NCBI RefSeq assembly: GCF_038811545.1
Contig: NZ_CP133319.1
Location: 4,414,001 to 4,478,000 of the forward strand
Length of the DNA: 64,000 bases
DNA from: Rhodoligotrophos sp. CJ14
GTDB lineage: Bacteria > Pseudomonadota > Alphaproteobacteria > Rhizobiales > Im1
Direction: 5' to 3'
The first letter of the stretch is position 1. Each line of letters opens with the position of its first letter. Position numbers and translations under genes: made by a program. The notes under the pieces were generated by a model that did not search any database, was not told the origin of the DNA, and saw only the letters and a program-made list of their open reading frames with translations. Positions 62,422-64,000 of the stretch are shown one piece after another.

Positions 62422-62961
62422 ATGAAACCCACGCTCGGATCTGGTTCTACACCATCTTCATCTTTACACAGCCAATTGCCCGGCCCAGCCGGACAACCTC
62501 ATTCCCCACTGTCTCCACTGCGGCTTTCCCTCGAGAAGATCAACCAGCATTGGCAAGCCGGATACCGGCCGGATGGCAGGCTCATCAGTGAAGCCGTTGA
62601 GAAGTTGCAGGGAACAACGGGCCAGGTGGTGCAAAAGGGGATCGATCTGCAGATCTCTCTGCAGGATGCTCACCTCTCCCCGAATACGAAAATGCACGAC
62701 ATGCACGAGTTGCTTCAGCTTGAGAAGCAGGTTCAGGCTACGGGCAATCAGCTTCGTGGTGAGCTTGTCAGCCTTCTGCAAGGCAAGAGCACTGAACCTG
62801 TCAGCGGGTTCGATGCCTATAGGTCCACGATCAACACGGCTTCCACGAGATTTTCCGAGCTCGAGCAAAAGCTCACGGGTCACCCCCAGGACCCCATGCC
62901 TCATGATCAGCATGGGCCTGACGGGCATGGTCACTCCGGCGATTTCTTGGATATGCGCTAA
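62422..62961 (+). CDS. Unrecognised helical protein with His-rich tail and C-terminal tag
   Basis: A 179-residue soluble protein. A Ser/Pro-rich N-terminus of about 35 residues is followed by a helical body with LEKINQHWQAGY and KMHDMHELLQLEKQVQATG, then a tail rich in His, Asp and Gly (PHDQHGPDGHGHSG) and the end SGDFLDMR. The tail could bind metal. The tag matches those of the proteins at 15419, 58239 and 61229. GAGAAG precedes the ATG closely. Third gene of the insert, the last before dnaG. Confidence 0.68.
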   Translation: MKPTLGSGSTPSSSLHSQLPGPAGQPHSPLSPLRLSLEKINQHWQAGYRPDGRLISEAVEKLQGTTGQVVQKGIDLQISLQDAHLSPNTKMHDMHELLQLEKQVQATGNQLRGELVSLLQGKSTEPVSGFDAYRSTINTASTRFSELEQKLTGHPQDPMPHDQHGPDGHGHSGDFLDMR

Positions 62962-63021
62962 GGAGGATAGCGGATCCAGCAGAGTGGGTTTTCGATCGGA
63001 GATACGAGACCCGTGCGAGAT

Positions 63022-63045
63022 GGGCAGTGCCGCTCCTTGCTGCCC
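63022..63045 (+). terminator. Hairpin between the insert and dnaG
   Basis: GGGCAG and CTGCCC form a 6-bp stem with a 12-base loop, 60 bases after the stop of the last insert gene. Weak, without a T-run. Confidence 0.35.
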
Positions 63046-63147
63046 TGCCATTGTCGATTGATCGCCTGCTCGCCCTGCATTAACCACTTTTTGTCGGACA
63101 CGGCCAGCCGATTGCGCTAGTTTGGCCGGTCGACGGACAGGGTTGCC

Positions 63148-64000
63148 ATGCGGTTTTCAGACAGTTTTCTCGACGAGATCCGCCAGCGCGTCTCGATCTC
63201 CCAGGTGGTGGGGCGCAAAGTCACCTGGGATCGGCGCAAATCTGTCCCTTCACGCGGCGATTACTGGGCCTGCTGCCCGTTCCATCAGGAGAAATCGCCC
63301 TCCTTTCATGCCGATGACCGCAAGGGACGGTATCACTGTTTCGGCTGTAAGGCCTCTGGAGACATCTTCACCTTCCTCACCGAGAAGGAGGGCTTGAGCT
63401 TCCCCGAAGCGGTCGAGCGGCTTGCGGCCGAGGCGGGCCTGCCCATGCCGGAGCCTTCGCCGGAGCTGCGTCGGCGCGAGGAAAAGCGCACCAGCCTGAT
63501 CGAGGTGATGGAGATCGCCGCCCAGTTCTTCGAGGCTCAGCTTTCGGGATCAAGGGGTGCCGCGGCGCGCGACTATCTTGATCGGCGCGGTGTCTCACCC
63601 GAGCAGCGTCGGCGCTTCCGGCTGGGATTGGCCCCTGATGACCGCTATGCCCTGAAGAGCCACCTTGCCGATAAAGGCGTTTCCTCCGAGCAGATGGTTG
63701 ATGCCGGGCTCATCGTGACAGGGCCGGACATCCCCGTTCCCTATGACCGGTTTCGACACCGCATCATCTTTCCCATCAGGGATGCGCGGGGCAGGGTGGT
63801 CGCTTTCGGCGGGCGCGCCTTGTCGGCGACCGTCCAGGCCAAATACCTCAATTCCCCCGAGACCGAGCTCTTCCATAAAGGCAGCCTGCTCTATAATCTC
63901 GATCAGGCGCGTGCACCTGCCTATGAGGCCGGCAATATCATCGTGGTCGAAGGCTATATGGATGTGATTGCGCTCGACGGCGCGGGCATTCCCAATGTGG
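63148..64000 (+). CDS. dnaG: DNA primase, N-terminal part
   Basis: The first 284 codons of the primase that lays RNA primers at the fork; the frame is open to the window end. The ATG at 63148 has AGGG five bases upstream. The zinc-binding domain is clear (ACCPFHQEKSPSF and YHCFGCKASGD: Cys, His, Cys, Cys ligands), and the RNA polymerase domain begins with YLDRRGVS, RFRLGLAP, and reaches RIIFPIRDARGRVVAFGGR and the toprim start VVEGYMDVIAL near the edge. rpoD usually follows dnaG in this group, beyond the window. Confidence 0.97.
   Translation, partial: MRFSDSFLDEIRQRVSISQVVGRKVTWDRRKSVPSRGDYWACCPFHQEKSPSFHADDRKGRYHCFGCKASGDIFTFLTEKEGLSFPEAVERLAAEAGLPMPEPSPELRRREEKRTSLIEVMEIAAQFFEAQLSGSRGAAARDYLDRRGVSPEQRRRFRLGLAPDDRYALKSHLADKGVSSEQMVDAGLIVTGPDIPVPYDRFRHRIIFPIRDARGRVVAFGGRALSATVQAKYLNSPETELFHKGSLLYNLDQARAPAYEAGNIIVVEGYMDVIALDGAGIPNV

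Noticed and set aside
61229-62961. Calling the tagged proteins type I secretion substrates because of Asp-Phe near the C-terminus
   Set aside because: Type I signals end in several hydrophobic residues, whereas these end in Arg, His or Ala, and no RTX repeats are present.

Overview
The window is high-GC chromosomal DNA of an alphaproteobacterium, most likely of the order Hyphomicrobiales (Rhizobiales). The gene orders point there: yfgM-bamB-der; radA-cvpA-purF-SDR; rpsF-rpsR-DUF2232-rplI with dnaB and alr; fabD-fabG-acpP-fabF-mltG-yicC-gmk; the lsrB-type LysR gene next to trxB and an Lrp gene; greA-carB; and carA-yqeY followed by dnaG. An interspersed repeat of a kind common in that order occurs twice. 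I see no rRNA, tRNA, CRISPR array, prophage or insertion sequence. Almost everything is housekeeping, so the novelty lies in small genes and intergenic DNA.

Layout. 1-3402: four genes of a polyamine-type (Pot-like) ABC importer, the first truncated by the window edge. 3497-7932 (minus): envelope and ribosome assembly cluster (YfgM-like protein, BamB, Der, an SDR). 8105-11650: CueR-type copper regulator, a membrane protein, panB, an NnrU-family protein and a pyroglutamyl-peptidase-like gene. 11791-15276: a large fused indolepyruvate ferredoxin oxidoreductase. 15861-30394 (minus): SDR, purF, cvpA, radA, an oxidoreductase, an MlaF/MlaE-like lipid transport pair, alr, dnaB, a cyclopropane fatty acid synthase, rplI, DUF2232, rpsR and rpsF. 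30748-37471 (plus): fatty acid synthesis genes, then mltG, yicC and gmk. 37613-46399: uvrB, arfB, an ArsR/AHSA1 divergent pair, small exported or membrane proteins, an FAD monooxygenase and an exported superoxide dismutase. 46716-53140: an EF-G-like GTPase, an lsrB-like regulator, trxB, an Lrp regulator and greA. 53285-60863: carB, small genes, a GNAT, carA and yqeY. 63148-64000: start of dnaG.

Two things stand out. First, four unrecognised small, soluble, mostly helical proteins (15419, 58239, 61229 and 62422) end in the same kind of octapeptide: a small or polar pair, an Asp exactly six residues from the end, a hydrophobic or aromatic residue, two variable residues, Met or Thr, and one last residue. 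Three are preceded by a His-rich tail. Two of them, with another unrecognised gene, lie as a visibly lower-GC insertion between yqeY and dnaG, which are normally close neighbours. This looks like an undescribed family with a C-terminal recognition or export tag. Second, the minus strand next to the lsrB-like gene carries a strong intrinsic terminator preceded by two CU-rich anti-Shine-Dalgarno-like segments, which looks like a trans-acting small RNA of AbcR type.

Other items are a hairpin between the binding-protein and ATPase genes of the importer, a palindrome overlapping the start codon of an ArsR gene, a CCG-loop hairpin in the rpsF leader, a 28-residue membrane ORF upstream of carB, and a nested stem-loop near greA.
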